From positions 52,559,249 to 52,623,248 of the forward strand of contig NC_088295.1 in NCBI RefSeq assembly GCF_032854445.1: DNA of 64,000 nucleotides, read 5' to 3'. The DNA is from Liolophura sinensis. Its lineage: Eukaryota; Mollusca; Polyplacophora; Chitonida; Chitonidae. Shown here one piece after another: positions 10,439-24,650 of this stretch. Positions within the stretch are counted from its first letter, which is position 1. Every line of letters starts with the position of its first letter. The notes below the pieces were generated by a model. It saw only the letters and a list, made by a program, of their open reading frames with translations. It ran no database searches and had not been told where the DNA came from. A program made the translations under genes and the position numbers.

Positions 10439-13400
10439 TTGCATTTTTGCCTGGTCTTTTTGTTAATTGAAATCGGCTACACTGTACTATGTACCATCGC
10501 AACTGGTCATTACTATATTCAACTTTTGATTATTAATTATGTGCCCTTCGGTAGCCCAGAAGACGTCAAATCTTTGGGCCAAGCCCATTTTACTCACCCA
10601 GCAATTGTCTTACTTCTAAGTCCAAGACAATCTCAATGTCTTTATCTACGTGTAAAAAAACCACACCATTTGTACATAAAAAACACAAGGTACTAGATAC
10701 AGTCTGCTGTATAAAGTACAATTGAACACTGACCCACATCAATAAGGTGCCAAAAGATGCGGAATTGGGCCAGGCATCGGCAGCTGTTGAAAAATTGCAA
10801 ATTTCCCTGGTTTCCATGGAGTAAGAGCCGTTGCTGGGCACGTGATTATGACATCAATGATCATTCAATTGTCGCTACAGCCAAAAGTATTGGTCGGAGA
10901 GCAACGCGGTTTGCACCATTCGATTTCTCGTCACAAAATACGTCGGATTAGCCTCTTGCCAGCAGCACTGGAACAGTTTTTCCACTTTTGCATTTTTGCC
11001 TGGTCTTTTTGTTAATTGAAATCGGCTACACTGTACTATGTACTATGTATATTCAACTTTTGACTATTAGTTATGTGCACTTCGGTAGCCCAGAAGACGT
11101 CAAATCTTTGGGCCAAGCCCATTTAACTCACCCAGCAATTGTCTTACTTCTAAGTCCAAGACAATCTCAATGTCTTTATCTACGTGTAGAAAAACCACAC
11201 CATTTGTACATAAAAAACACAAGGTACTAGATACAGTCTGCTGTAAAAAGTAAAATTAAACACTGACCCACATCATTAAGGTGCCAAAAGATGCGGAATT
11301 GGGCCAGGCATAGGCAGCTGTTAAAAAATTGCAAATTTCCCTGGTTTCCATGGAGTAAGAGCCGTTGCTGGGCACGTGATTATGACATCATTGATCATTC
11401 AATTGTCGCTACAGCCAAAAGTATTGGTCGGAGAGCAACGCGGTTTGCACCATTCGATTTCTCGTCACAAAATACGTCGGATTAGCCTCTTGCCAGCAGC
11501 ACTGGAACAGTTTTTCCACTTTTGCATTTTTGCCTGGTCCTTTTTGTTAATTGAAATCGGCTACACTGTACTATGTACCATCGCGACTGGTCATTACTAT
11601 ATTCAACTTTTGACTATTAGTTATGTGCACTTCGGTAGTCCAGAAGACGTCAAATCTTTAGGCCAAGCCCATTTAACTCACCCAGCAATTGTCTTACTTC
11701 TAAGTCCAAGACAATCTCAATGTCTTTATCTACGTATAGAAAAACCACACCATTTGTACATAAAAAACACAAGGTACTAGATACAGTCTGCTGTAAAAAG
11801 TACAATTGAACACTGACCCACATCATTAAGGTGACAAAAGTTGCGGAATTGGGCCAGGCATCGGCAGCTGTTGAAAAATTGCAAATTTCCCTGGTTTCCA
11901 TGGAGGTAAGAAGCCGTTGCTGGGCACGTGATTATGACATCAATGATCATTCAATTGTCGCTACAGCCAAAAGAATTGGTCGGAGAGCAACGCGGTTTGC
12001 AGCATTCGATTTCTCGTCACAAAATGCGTCGGAATAGCCGCTTGCCAGCATCACTGGAACAGTTTTTTCCACTTTTGCATTTTTGCCTGGTCTTTTCGTT
12101 TATTGAAATCGGCTACACTGTAGTATGTACCATCGCGACTGGTCATTACTATATTCAACTTTTGACTATTAGTTATGTGCACTTCGGTAGTACAGAAGAC
12201 GTCAAATCTTTGGGCCAAGCCCATTTAACTCACCCAGCAATTGTCTTACTTCTAAGTCCAAGACAATCTCAATGTCTTTATCTACGTGTAAAAAAACCAC
12301 ACCATTTGTACATAAAAAACACAAGGTACTAGATACAGTCTGCTGTAAAAAGTACAATTGAACACTGAACCACATCATTAAGGTGCCAAAAGATGCGGAA
12401 TTGGGCCAGGCATCGGCAGCTGTTGAAAAATTGCAAATTTCCCTGGTTTCCATGGAGTAAGAGCCGTTGCTGGGCACGTGATTATGACATCAATGATCAT
12501 TATTGTCGCTACAGCCAAAAGAATTGGTCGGAGAGCAACGCGGTTTGCACCATTCGATTTCTCGTCACAAAATGCGTCGGAATAGCCGCTTGCCAGCATC
12601 ACTGGAACAGTTTTTCCACTTTTGCATTTTTGCCTGGTCTTTTTGTTAATTGAAATCGGCTACACTGTACTATGTACCATCGCGACTGGTCATTACTATA
12701 TTCAACTTTTGACTTTTAGTTATGTGCACTTCGGTAGTCCAGAAGACGTCAAATCTTTGGGCCAAGCCCCATTTAACTCACCCAGCAATTGTCTTACTTC
12801 TAAGTCCAAGACAATCTCAATGTCTTTATCTACGTGTAGAAAAACCACACCATTTGTACATAAAAAACACAAGGTACTAGATACAGTCTGCTGTAAAAAG
12901 TACAATTGAACACTGACCCACATCATTAAGGTGCCAAAAGATGCGGAATTGGGCCAGGCATCGGCAGCTGTTGAAAAATTGCAAATTTCCCTGGTTTCCA
13001 TGGAGTAAGAGCCGTTGCTGGAACGTGAATATGACATCAATGATCATTCAATTGTCGCTACAGCCAAAAGTATTGCTCGGAGAGCAACGCGGGATTGCAC
13101 CATTCGATTTCTCGTCACAAAATACGTCGGATTAGCCTCTTGCCAGCAGCACTGGAACAGTTTTTCCACTTTTGCATTTTTGCCTGGTCTTTTTGTTAAT
13201 TGAAATCGGATACACTGTACTATGTACCATCGCGACTGGTCATTACTATATTCAACTTTTGACTATTAGTTATGTGCACTTCGGTAGTCCAGAAGACGTC
13301 AAATCTTTAGGCCAAGCCCCATTTAACTCACCCAGCAATTGTCTTACTTCTAAGTCCAAGACAATCTCAATGTCTTTATCTACGTATAGAAAAACCACAC

Positions 13401-16400
13401 CATTTGTACATAAAAAACACAAGGTACTAGATACAGTCTGCTGTAAAAAGTACAATTGAACACTGACCCACATCATTAAGGTGCCAAAAGTTGCGAATTG
13501 GGCCAGGCATCGGCAGCTGTTGAAAAATTGCAAATTTCCCTGGTTTCCATGGAGTAAGAGCCGTTGCTGGGCACGTGATTATGACATCAATGATCATTCA
13601 ATTGTCGCTACAGCCAAAAGAATTGGTCGGAGAGCAACGCGGTTTGCACCATTCGATTTCTCGTCACAAAATGCGTCGGAATAGCCGCTTGCCAGCATCA
13701 CTGGAACAGTTTTTTCCACTTTTGCATTTTTGCCTGGTCTTTTTGTTAATTGAAATCGGCTACACTGTACTATGTACCATCGCGACTGGTCATTACTATA
13801 TTCAACTTTTGACTTTTAGTTATGTGCACTTCGGTAGTCCAGAAGACGTCAAATCTTTGGGCCAAGCCCATTTAACTCACCCAGCAATTGTCTTACTTCT
13901 AAGTCCAAGACAATACTCAATGGTCTTTATCTACGTGTAGAAAAACCACACCATTTGTACATAAAAAACACAAGGTACTAGATACAGTCTGCTGTAAAAA
14001 GTACAATTGAACACTGACCCACATCATTAAGGTGCCAAAAGATGCGGAATTGGGCCAGGCATCGGCAGCTGTTGAAAAATTGCAAATTTCCCTGGTTTCC
14101 ATGGAGTAAGAGCCGTTGCTGGGCACGTGATTATGACATCAATGATCATTCAATTGTCGCTACAGCCAAAAGAATTGGTCGGAGAGCAACGCGGTTTGCA
14201 GCATTCGATTTCTCGTCACAAAATGCGTCGGAATAGCCGCTTGCCAGCATCACTGGAACAGTTTTTTCCACTTTTGCATTTTTGCCTGGTCTTTTCGTTT
14301 ATTGAAATCGGCTACACTGTAGTATGTACCATCGCGACTGGTCATTACTATATTCAACTTTTGACTATTAGTTATGTGCACTTCGGTAGTACAGAAGACG
14401 TCAAATCTTTGGGCCAAGCCCATTTAACTCACCAGCAATTGTCTTACTTCTAAGTCCAAGACAATCTCAATGTCTTTATCTACGTGTAAAAAAACCACAC
14501 CATTTGTACATAAAAAAACACAAGGTACTAGATACAGTCTGCTGTAAAAAGTACAATTGAACACTGAACCACATCATTAAGGTGCCAAAAGATGCGAATT
14601 GGGCCAGGCATCGGCAGCTGTTGAAAAATTGCAAATTTCACTGGTTTCCATGGAGTAAGAGCGTTGCTGGGCACGTGATTATCACATCAATGATCATTCA
14701 ATTGTCGCTACAGCCAAAAGTGTTGGTCGGAGAGCAACGCGGTTTGCACCATTCGATTTCTCGTCACAAAATACGTCGGATTAGCCTCTTGCCAGCAGCA
14801 CTGGAACAGTTTTTCCACTTTTGCATTTTTGCCTGGTCTTTTTGTTAATTGAAATCGGCTACACTGTACTATGTACCATCGCGACTGGTCATTACTATAT
14901 TCAACTTTTGACTTTTAGTTATGTGCACTTCGGTAGTCCAGAAGACGTCAAATCTTTGGGCCAAGCCCATTTAAGTCACCCAGCAATTGGTCTTACTTCT
15001 AAGTCCAAGACAATCTCAATGTCTTTATCTACGTGTAGAAAAACCACACCATTTGTACATAAAAAACACAAGGTACTAGATACAGTCTGCTGTAAAAAGT
15101 ACAATTGAACACTGACCCACATCATTAAGGTGCCAAAAGTTGCGGAATTGGGCCAGCATCGGCAGCTGTTGAAAAATTGCAAATTTCCTGGTTTCCATGG
15201 AGTAAGAGCCGTTGCTGGGCACGTGATTATGACATCAATGATCATTCAATTGTCGCTACAGCCAAAAGAATTGGTCGGAGAGCAACGCGGTTTGCACCAT
15301 TCGATTTCTCGTCACAAAATGCGTCGGAATAGCCGCTTGCCAGCATCACTGGAACAGTTTTTCCACTTTTGCATTTTTGCCTGTCTTTTTGTTAATTGAA
15401 ATCGGCTACACTGTACTATGTACCATCGCGACTGGTCATTACTATATTCAACTTTTGACTTTTAGTTATGTGCACTTCGGTAGTCCAGAAGACGTCAAAT
15501 CTTTGGGCCAAGCCCATTTAACTCACCCAGCAATTGTCTTACTTCTAAGTCCAAGACAATCTCAATGTCTTTATCTACGTGTAGAAAAACCACACCATTT
15601 GTACATAAAAAACACAAGGTACTAGAATACAGTCCTGCTGTAAAAAGTACAATTGAACACTGACCCACATCATTAAGGTGCCAAAAGATGCGGAATTGGG
15701 CCAGGCATCGGCAGCTGTTGAAAAATTGCAAATTTCCCTGGTTTCCATGGAGTAAGAGCCGTTGCTGGGGAACGTGAATATGACATCAATGATCATTCAA
15801 TTGTCGCTACAGCCAAAAGTATTGCTCGGAGAGCAACGCGGATTGCACCATTCGATTTCTCGTCACAAAATACGTCGGATTAGCTCTTGCCAGCAGCACT
15901 GGAACAGTTTTTCCACTTTTGCATTTTTGCCTGGTCTTTTTGTTAATTGAAATCGGATACACTGTACTATGTACCATCGCGACTGGTCATTACTATATTC
16001 AACTTTTGACTATTAGTTTATGTGCACTTCGGTAGTCCAGAAGACGTCAAATCTTTAGGCCAAGCCCATTTAACTCACCCAGCAATTGTCTTACTTCTAA
16101 GTCCAAGACAATCTCAATGTCTTTATCTACGTATAGAAAAACCACACCATTTGTACATAAAAAACACAAGGTACTAGATACAGTCTGCTGTAAAAAGTAC
16201 AATTGAACACTGACCCACATCATTAAGGTGCCAAAAGTTGCGGAATTGGGCCAGGCATCGGCAGCTGTTGAAAAATTGCAAATTTCCCCTGGTTTCCATG
16301 GAGTAAGAGCCGTTGCTGGGCACGTGATTATGACATCAATGATCATTCAATTGTCGCTACAGCCAAAAGAATTGGTCGGAGAGCAACGCGGTTTGCACCA

Positions 16401-17018
16401 TTCGATTTCTCGTCACAAAATGCGTCGGAATAGCCGCTTGCCAGCATCACTGAACAGTTTTTCCACTTTTGCATTTTTGCCTGGTCTTTTTGTTAATTGA
16501 AATCGGCTACACTGTACTATGTACCATCGCGACTGGTCATTACTATATTCAACTTTTGACTTTTAGTTATGTGCACTTCGGTAGTACAGAAGACGTCAAA
16601 TCTTTGGGCCAAGCCCATTTAACTCACCCAGCAATTGTCTTACTTCTAAGTCCAAGACAATCTCAATGTCTTTATCTACGTGTAGAAAAACCACACCATT
16701 TGTACATAAAAAACACAAGGTACTAGATACAGTCTGCTGTAAAAAGTACAATTGAACACTGACCCACATCATTAAGGTGCCAAAAGATGCGGAATTGGGC
16801 CAGGCATCGGCAGCTGTTGAAAAATTGCAAATTTCCCTGGTTTCCATGGAGTAAGAGCCGTTGCTGGGAACGTGAATATGACATCAATGATCATTCAATT
16901 GTCGCTACAGCCAAAAGTATTGCTCGGAGAGCAACGCGGATTGCACCATTCGGATTTCTCGTCACAAAATACGTCGGATTAGCCTCTTGCCAGCAGCACT
17001 GGAACAGTTTTTCCACTT
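10439..17018 (+). repeat. Irregular HOR region L5 (12 monomers, about 6.6 kb)
   Basis: Landmarks lie at 10439 A, 10988 B, 11522 C, 12075 D, 12622 F, 13172 C, 13722 (F/E-like head with a C-like end), 14274 D, 14821 E, 15369 F, 15919 C and 16469 F. F and C monomers alternate here in a way not seen in the clean units. Spacings vary from 547 to 553 bp because of many one-base indels (see the error-zone entry). Monomer order is clear, but exact lengths should not be trusted. Confidence 0.78.
11539..16955. other. Indel-rich zone 1 (probable unpolished sequence)
   Basis: Otherwise familiar monomers show frequent one- or two-base changes, mostly in short homopolymers. Examples are an extra C in ggtcctttttg (about 11,539), ggaggtaagaagcc (about 11,905), loss of caa in atcattattgtcgc (about 12,500), a third C in agccccattt (about 12,768 and 13,318), gttgcgaattg (about 13,492), caatactcaatggtc (about 13,912), ctcaccagcaa (about 14,430), tttcctgg (about 15,185), tagaatacagtcctgc (about 15,624) and ttcggatttctc (about 16,950). 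The same monomer types elsewhere lack these changes. Confidence 0.75.
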
Positions 17019-19199
17019 TTGCATTTTTGCCTGGTCTTTTTGTTAATTGAAATCGGCTACACTGTACTATGTACCATCGCAACTGGTCATTACTATATTC
17101 AACTTTTGATTATTAATTATGTGCCCTTCGGTAGCCCAGAAGACGTCAAATCTTTGGGCCAAGCCCATTTTACTCACCCAGCAATTGTCTTACTTCTAAG
17201 TCCAAGACAATCTCAATGTCTTCATCTACGTGTAAAAAAACCACACCATTTGTACATAAAAAACACAAGGTACTAGATACAGTCTGCTGTATAAAGTACA
17301 ATTGAACACTGACCCACATCAATAAGGTGCCAAAAGATGCGGAATTGGGCCAGGCATCGGCAGCTGTTGAAAAATTGCAAATTTCCCTGGTTTCCATGGA
17401 GTAAGAGCCGTTGCTGGGCACGTGATTATGACATCAATGATCATTCAATTGTCGCTACAGCCAAAAGTATTGGTCGGAGAGCAACGCGGTTTGCACCATT
17501 CGATTTCTCGTCACAAAATACGTCGGATTAGCCTCTTGCCAGCAGCACTGGAACAGTTTTTCCACTTTTGCATTTTTGCCTGGTCTTTTTGTTAATTGAA
17601 ATCGGCTACACTGTACTATGTACTATGTATATTCAACTTTTGACTATTAGTTATGTGCACTTCGGTAGCCCAGAAGACGTCAAATCTTTGGGCCAAGCCC
17701 ATTTAACTCACCCAGCAATTGTCTTACTTCTAAGTCCAAGACAATCTCAATGTCTTTATCTACGTGTAGAAAAACCACACCATTTGTACATAAAAAACAC
17801 AAGGTACTAGATACAGTCTGCTGTAAAAAGTAAAATTAAACACTGACCCACATCATTAAGGTGCCAAAAGATGCGGAATTGGGCCAGGCATAGGCAGCTG
17901 TTAAAAAATTGCAAATTTCCCTGGTTTCCATGGAGTAAGAGCCGTTGCTGGGCACGTGATTATGACATCATTGATCATTCAATTGTCGCTACAGCCAAAA
18001 GTATTGGTCGGAGAGCAACGCGGTTTGCACCATTCGATTTCTCGTCACAAAATACGTCGGATTAGCCTCTTGCCAGCAGCACTGGAACAGTTTTTCCACT
18101 TTTGCATTTTTGCCTGGTCTTTTTGTTAATTGAAATCGGATACACTGTACTATGTACCATCGCGACTGGTCATTACTATATTCAACTTTTGACTATTAGT
18201 TATGTGCACTTCGGTAGTCCAGAAGACGTCAAATCTTTAGGCCAAGCCCATTTAACTCACCCAGCAATTGTCTTACTTCTAAGTCCAAGACAATCTCAAT
18301 GTCTTTATCTACGTATAGAAAAACCACACCATTTGTACATAAAAAACACAAGGTACTAGATACAGTCTGCTGTAAAAAGTACAATTGAACACTGACCCAC
18401 ATCATTAAGGTGCCAAAAGTTGCGGAATTGGGCCAGGCATCGGCAGCTGTTGAAAAATTGCAAATTTCCCTGGTTTCCATGGAGTAAGAGCCGTTGCTGG
18501 GCACGTGATTATGACATCAATGATCATTCAATTGTCGCTACAGCCAAAAGAATTGGTCGGAGAGCAACGCGGTTTGCACCATTCGATTTCTCGTCACAAA
18601 ATGCGTCGGAATAGCCGCTTGCCAGCATCACTGGAACAGTTTTTTCCACTTTTGCATTTTTGCCTGGTCTTTTCGTTAATTGAAATCGGCTACACTGTAG
18701 TATGTACCATCGCGACTGGTCATTACTATATTCAACTTTTGACTATTAGTTATGTGCACTTCGGTAGTACAGAAGACGTCAAATCTTTGGGCCAAGCCCA
18801 TTTAACTCACCCAGCAATTGTCTTACTTCTAAGTCCAAGACAATCTCAATGTCTTTATCTACGTGTAAAAAAACCACACCATTTGTACATAAAAAACACA
18901 AGGTACTAGATACAGTCTGCTGTATAAAGTACAATTGAACACTGAACCACATCATTAAGGTGCCAAAAGATGCGGAATTGGGCCAGGCATCGGCAGCTGT
19001 TGAAAAATTGCAAATTTCACTGTTTCCATGGAGTAAGAGCCGTTGCTGGGCACGTGATTATCACATCAATGATCATTCAATTGTCGCTACAGCCAAAAGT
19101 GTTGGTCGGAGAGCAACGCGGTTTGCACCATTCGATTTCTCGTCACAAAATACGTCGGATTAGCCTATTACCAGCAGCACTGGAACAGTTTTTCCACTT
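17019..19199 (+). repeat. HOR unit L6: A-B-C-D (2,181 bp)
   Basis: This is the third copy of the segment starting with the cttcat A variant. Starts are 17019, 17568, 18102 and 18652. It is one base short of 2,182 because atttcactgtttcc (about 19,020) lacks a G that other D copies have. Confidence 0.92.
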
Positions 19200-20282
19200 T
19201 TGCATTTTTGCCTGGTCTTTTTGTTAATTGAAATCGGCTACACTGTACTATGTACCATCGCAACTGGTCATTACTATATTCAACTTTTGATTATTAATTA
19301 TGTGCCCTTCGGTAGCCCAGAAGACGTCAAATCTTTGGGCCAAGCCCATTTTACTCACCCAGCAATTGTCTTACTTCTAAGTCCAAGACAATCTCAATGT
19401 CTTTATCTACGTGTAAAAAAACCACACCATTTGTACATAAAAAACACAAGGTACTAGATACAGTCTGCTGTATAAAGTACAATTGAACACTGACCCACAT
19501 CAATAAGGTGCCAAAAGATGCGGAATTGGGCCAGGCATCGGCAGCTGTTGAAAAATTGCAAATTTCCCTGGTTTCCATGGAGTAAGAGCCGTTGCTGGGC
19601 ACGTGATTATGACATCAATGATCATTCAATTGTCGCTACAGCCAAAAGTATTGGTCGGAGAGCAACGCGGTTTGCACCATTCGATTTCTCGTCACAAAAT
19701 ACGTCGGATTAGCCTCTTGCCAGCAGCACTGGAACAGTTTTTCCACTTTTGCATTTTTGCCTGGTCTTTTTGTTAATTGAAATCGGCTACACTGTACTAT
19801 GTACTATGTATATTCAACTTTTGATTATTAATTATGTGCCCTTCGGTAGCCCAGAAGACGTCAAATCTTTGGACCAAGCCCATTTAAGTCACCCAGCAAT
19901 TGTCTTACTTCTAAGTCCAAGACAATCTCAATGTCTTTATCTACGTGTAGAAAAACCACACCATTTGTACATAAAAAACACAAGGTACTAGATACAGTCT
20001 GCTGTAAAAAGTACAATTGAACACTGACCCACATCATTAAGGTGCCAAAAGATGCGGAATTGGGCCAGGCATCGGCAGCTGTTGAAAAATTGCAAATATC
20101 CCTGGTTTCCATGGAGTAAGAGCCGTTGCTGGGAACGTGAATATGACATCAATGATCATTCAATTGTCGCTACAGCCAAAAGTATTGCTCGGAGAGCAAC
20201 GCGGATTGCACCATTCGATTTCTCGTCACAAAATACGTCGGATTAGCCTCTTACCAGCAGCACTGGAACAGTTTTTCCACTT
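19200..20282 (+). repeat. Short HOR remnant L7: A plus B/A/F hybrid (1,083 bp)
   Basis: The monomer at 19749 is a mosaic. It has the 15-bp-short B junction, then the A-type ttgattattaattatg and gtgcccttcgg, then catttaagtcaccc as in E, and finally the F tail (gaacgtgaatatgac, attgctcgg). It also has private changes ttggaccaagcc and caaatatccc. It is direct evidence of exchange among monomer types. Confidence 0.85.
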
Positions 20283-22467
20283 TTGCATTTTTGCCTGGTC
20301 TTTTTGTTAATTGAAATCGGCTACACTGTACTATGTACCATCGCAACTGGTCATTACTATATTCAACTTTTGATTATTAATTATGTGCCCTTCGGTAGCC
20401 CAGAAGACGTCAAATCTTTGGGCCAAGCCCATTTTACTCACCCAGCAATTGTCTTACTTCTAAGTCCAAGACAATCTCAATGTCTTTATCTACGTGTAAA
20501 AAAACCACACCATTTGTACATAAAAAACACAAGGTACTAGATACAGTCTGCTGTATAAAGTACAATTGAACACTGACCCACATCAATAAGGTGCCAAAGA
20601 TGCGGAATTGGGCCAGGCATCGGCAGCTGTTGAAAAATTGCAAATTTCCCTGGTTTCCATGGAGTAAGAGCCGTTGCTGGGCACGTGATTATGACATCAA
20701 TGATCATTCAATTGTCGCTACAGCCAAAAGTATTGGTCGGAGAGCAACGCGGTTTGCACCATTCGATTTCTCGTCACAAAATACGTCGGATTAGCCTCTT
20801 GCCCAGCAGCACTGGAACAGTTTTTTCCACTTTTGCATTTTTGCCTGGTCTTTTTGTTAATTGAAATCGGCTACACTGTACTATGTACTATGTATATTCA
20901 ACTTTTGACTATTAGTTATGTGCACTTCGGTAGCCCAGAAGACGTCAAATCTTTGGGCCAAGCCCATTTAACTCACCCAGCAATTGTCTTACTTCTAAGT
21001 CCAAGACAATCTCAATGTCTTTATCTACGTGTAGAAAAACCACACCATTTGTACATAAAAAACACAAGGTACTAGAATACAGTCTGCTGTAAAAAGTAAA
21101 ATTAAACACTGACCCACATCATTAAGGTGCCAAAAGATGCGGAATTGGGCCAGGCATAGGCAGCTGTTAAAAAATTGCAAATTTCCCTGGTTTCCATGGA
21201 GTAAGAGCCGTTGCTGGGCACGTGATTATGACATCATTGATCATTCAATTGTCGCTACAGCCAAAAGTATTGGTCGGAGAGCAACGCGGTTTGCACCATT
21301 CGATTTCTCGTCACAAAATACGTCGGATTAGCCTCTTGCCAGCAGCACTGGAACAGTTTTTCCACTTTTGCATTTTTGCCTGGTCTTTTTGTTAATTGAA
21401 ATCGGATACACTGTACTATGTACCATCGCGACTGGTCATTACTATATTCAACTTTTGACTATTAGTTATGTGCACTTCGGTAGTCCAGAAGACGTCAAAT
21501 CTTTAGGCCAAGCCCATTTAACTCACCCAGCAATTGTCTTACTTCTAAGTCCAAGACAATCTCAATGTCTTTATCTACGTATAGAAAAACCACACCATTT
21601 GTACATAAAAAACACAAGGTACTAGATACAGTCTGCTGTAAAAAGTACAATTGAACACTGACCCACATCATTAAGGTGCCAAAAGTTGCGGAATTGGGCC
21701 AGGCATCGGCAGCTGTTGAAAAATTGCAAATTTCCCCTGGTTTCCATGGAGTAAGAGCCGTTGCTGGGCACGTGATTATGACATCAATGATCATTCAATT
21801 GTCGCTACAGCCAAAGAATTGGTCGGAGAGCAAACGCGGTTTGCACCATTCGATTTCTCGTCACAAAATGCGTCGGAATAGCCGCTTGCCCAGCATCACT
21901 GGAACAGTTTTTCCACTTTTGCATTTTTGCCTGGTCGTTTTGTTAATTGAAATCGGCTACACTGTACTATGTACCATCGCGACTGGTCATTACTATATTC
22001 AGCTTTGACTTTTAGTTATGTGCACTTCGGTAGTCCAGAAGACGTCAAATCTTTGGGCCAAGCCCATTTAACTCACCCAGCAATTGTCTTACTTCTAAGT
22101 CCAAGACAATCTCAATGTCTTTATCTACGTGTAGAAAAACCACACCATTTGTACATAAAAAACACAAGGTACTAGATACAGTCTGCTGTAAAAAGTACAA
22201 TTGAACACTGACCCACATCATTAAGGTGCCAAAAAGATGCGGAATTGGGCCCAGGCATCGGCAGCTGTTGAAAAATTGCAAATTTCCCTGGTTTCCATGG
22301 AGTAAGAGCCGTTGCTGGGAACGTGAATATGACATCAATGATCATTCAATTGTCGCTACAGCCAAAAGTATTGCTCGGAGAGCAACGCGGATTGCACCAT
22401 TCGATTTCTCGTCACAAAATACGTCGGATTAGCCTCTTGCAGCAGCACTGGAACAGTTTTTCCACTT
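20283..22467 (+). repeat. HOR unit L8: A-B-C-F (about 2,185 bp)
   Basis: Starts are 20283 A, 20833 B, 21368 C and 21919 F. F occupies the slot normally held by D. The second half has many one-base indels, so the length is approximate. Confidence 0.82.
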
Positions 22468-24650
22468 TTGCAATTTTGCCTGGTCTTTTTGTTAATTGGA
22501 AATCGGCTACACTGTACTATGTACCATCGCAACTGGTCATTACTATATTCAACTTTTGATTATTAATTATGTGCCCTTCGGTAGCCCAGAAGACGTCAAA
22601 TCTTTGGGCCAAGCCCATTTTACTCACCCAGCAATTGTCTTACTTCTAAGTCCAAGACAATCTCAATGTCTTCATCTACGTGTAAAAAAAACCACACCAT
22701 TTGTACATAAAAAACACAAGGTACTAGATACAGTCTGCTGTATAAAGTACAATTGAACACTGACCCACATCAATAAGGTGCCAAAAGATGCGGAATTGGG
22801 CAGGCATCGCAGCTGTTGAAAAATTGCAAATTTCCCTGGTTTCCATGGAGTAAGAGCCGTTGCTGGGCACGTGATTATGACATCAATGATCATTCAATTG
22901 TCGCTACAGCCAAAAGTATTGGTCGGAGAGCAACGCGGGTTTGCACCATTCGATTTCTCGTCACAAAATGCGTCGGAATAGCCTCTTGCCAGCAGCACTG
23001 GAACAGTTTTTTCCACTTTTGCATTTTTGCCTGGTCTTTTTGTTAATTGAAATCGGCTACACTGTACTATGTACTATGTATATTCAACTTTTGACTATTA
23101 GTTATGTGCACTTCGGTAGCCCAGAAGACGTCAAATCTTTGGGCCAAGCCCATTTAACTCACCCAGCAATTGTCTTACTTCTAAGTCCAAGACAATCTCA
23201 ATGTCTTTATCTACGTGTAGAAAAACACACCATTTGTACATAAAAAACACAAGGTACTAGATACAGTCTGCTGTAAAAAAGTACAATTAAACACTGACCC
23301 ACATCATTAAGGTGCCAAAAGATGCGGAATTGGGCCAGGCATAGGCAGCTGTTAAAAAATTGCAAATTTCCCTGGTTTCCATGGAGTAAGAGCCGTTGCT
23401 GGGCACGTGATTATGACATCATTGATCATTCAATGTCGCTACAGCCAAAAGTATTGGTCGGAGAGCAACGCGGTTTGCACCATTCGATTTCGCGTCACAA
23501 AATACGTCGGATTAGCCTCTTGCCAGCAGCACTGGAACAGTTTTTCCACTTTTGCATTTTTGCCTGTCTTTTTGTTAATTGAAATCGGATACACTGTACT
23601 ATGTACCATCGCGACTGGTCATTACTATATTCAACTTTTGACTATTAGTTATGTGCACTTCGGTAGTCCAGAAGACGTCAAATCTTTAGGCCAAGCCCAT
23701 TTAACTCACCCAGCAATTGTCTTACTTCTAAGTCCAAGACAATCTCAATGTCTTTATCTAACGTATAGAAAAACCACACCATTTGTACATAAAAAAACAC
23801 AAGGTACTAGATACAGTCTGCTGTAAAAAGTACAATTGAACACTGACCCACATCATTAAGGTGCCAAAAGTTGCGGAATTGGGCCAGGCATCGGCAGCTG
23901 TTGAAAAATTGCAAATTTCCCTGGTTTCCATGGAGTAAGAGCCGTTGCTGGGCACGTGATTATGACATCAATGATCATTCAATTGTCGCTACAGCCAAAA
24001 GAATTGGTCGGAGAGCAACGCGGTTTGCACCATTCGATTTCTCGTCACAAAATGCGTCGGAATAGCCGCTTGCCAGCATCACTGGAACAGTTTTTTCCAC
24101 TTTTGCATTTTTGCCTGGTCTTTTCGTTAATTGAAATCGGCTACACTGTAGTATGTACCATCGCGACTGGTCATTACTATATTCAACTTTTGACTATTAG
24201 TTATGTGCACTTCGGTAGTACAGAAGACGTCAAATCTTTGGGCCAAGCCCATTTAACTCACCCAGCAATTGTCTTACTTCTAAGTCCAAGACAATCTCAA
24301 TGTCTTTATCTACGTGTAAAAAAACCACACCATTTGTACATAAAAAACACAAGGTACTAGATACAGTCTGCTGTATAAAGTACAATTGAACACTGAACCA
24401 CATCATTAAGGTGCCAAAAGATGCGGAATTGGGCCAGGCATCGGCAGCTGTTGAAAAATTGCAAATTTCCCTGGTTTCCATGGAGTAAGAGCCGTTGCTG
24501 GGCACGTGATTATGACATCAATGATCATTCAATTGTCGCTACAGCCAAAGTATTGGTCGGAGAGCAACGCGGTTTGCACCATTCGATTTCTCGTCACAAA
24601 ATACGTCGGATTAGCCTCTTGCCAGCAGCACTGGAACAGTTTTTCCACTT
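22468..24650 (+). repeat. HOR unit L9: A-B-C-D (about 2,183 bp)
   Basis: Starts are 22468 (A, cttcat variant, preceded by F), 23019 B, 23552 C and 24103 D. The D here has the C-like atttccctgg and cacgtgattatgac in place of the usual D tail, so its end has been exchanged or converted. Confidence 0.85.
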
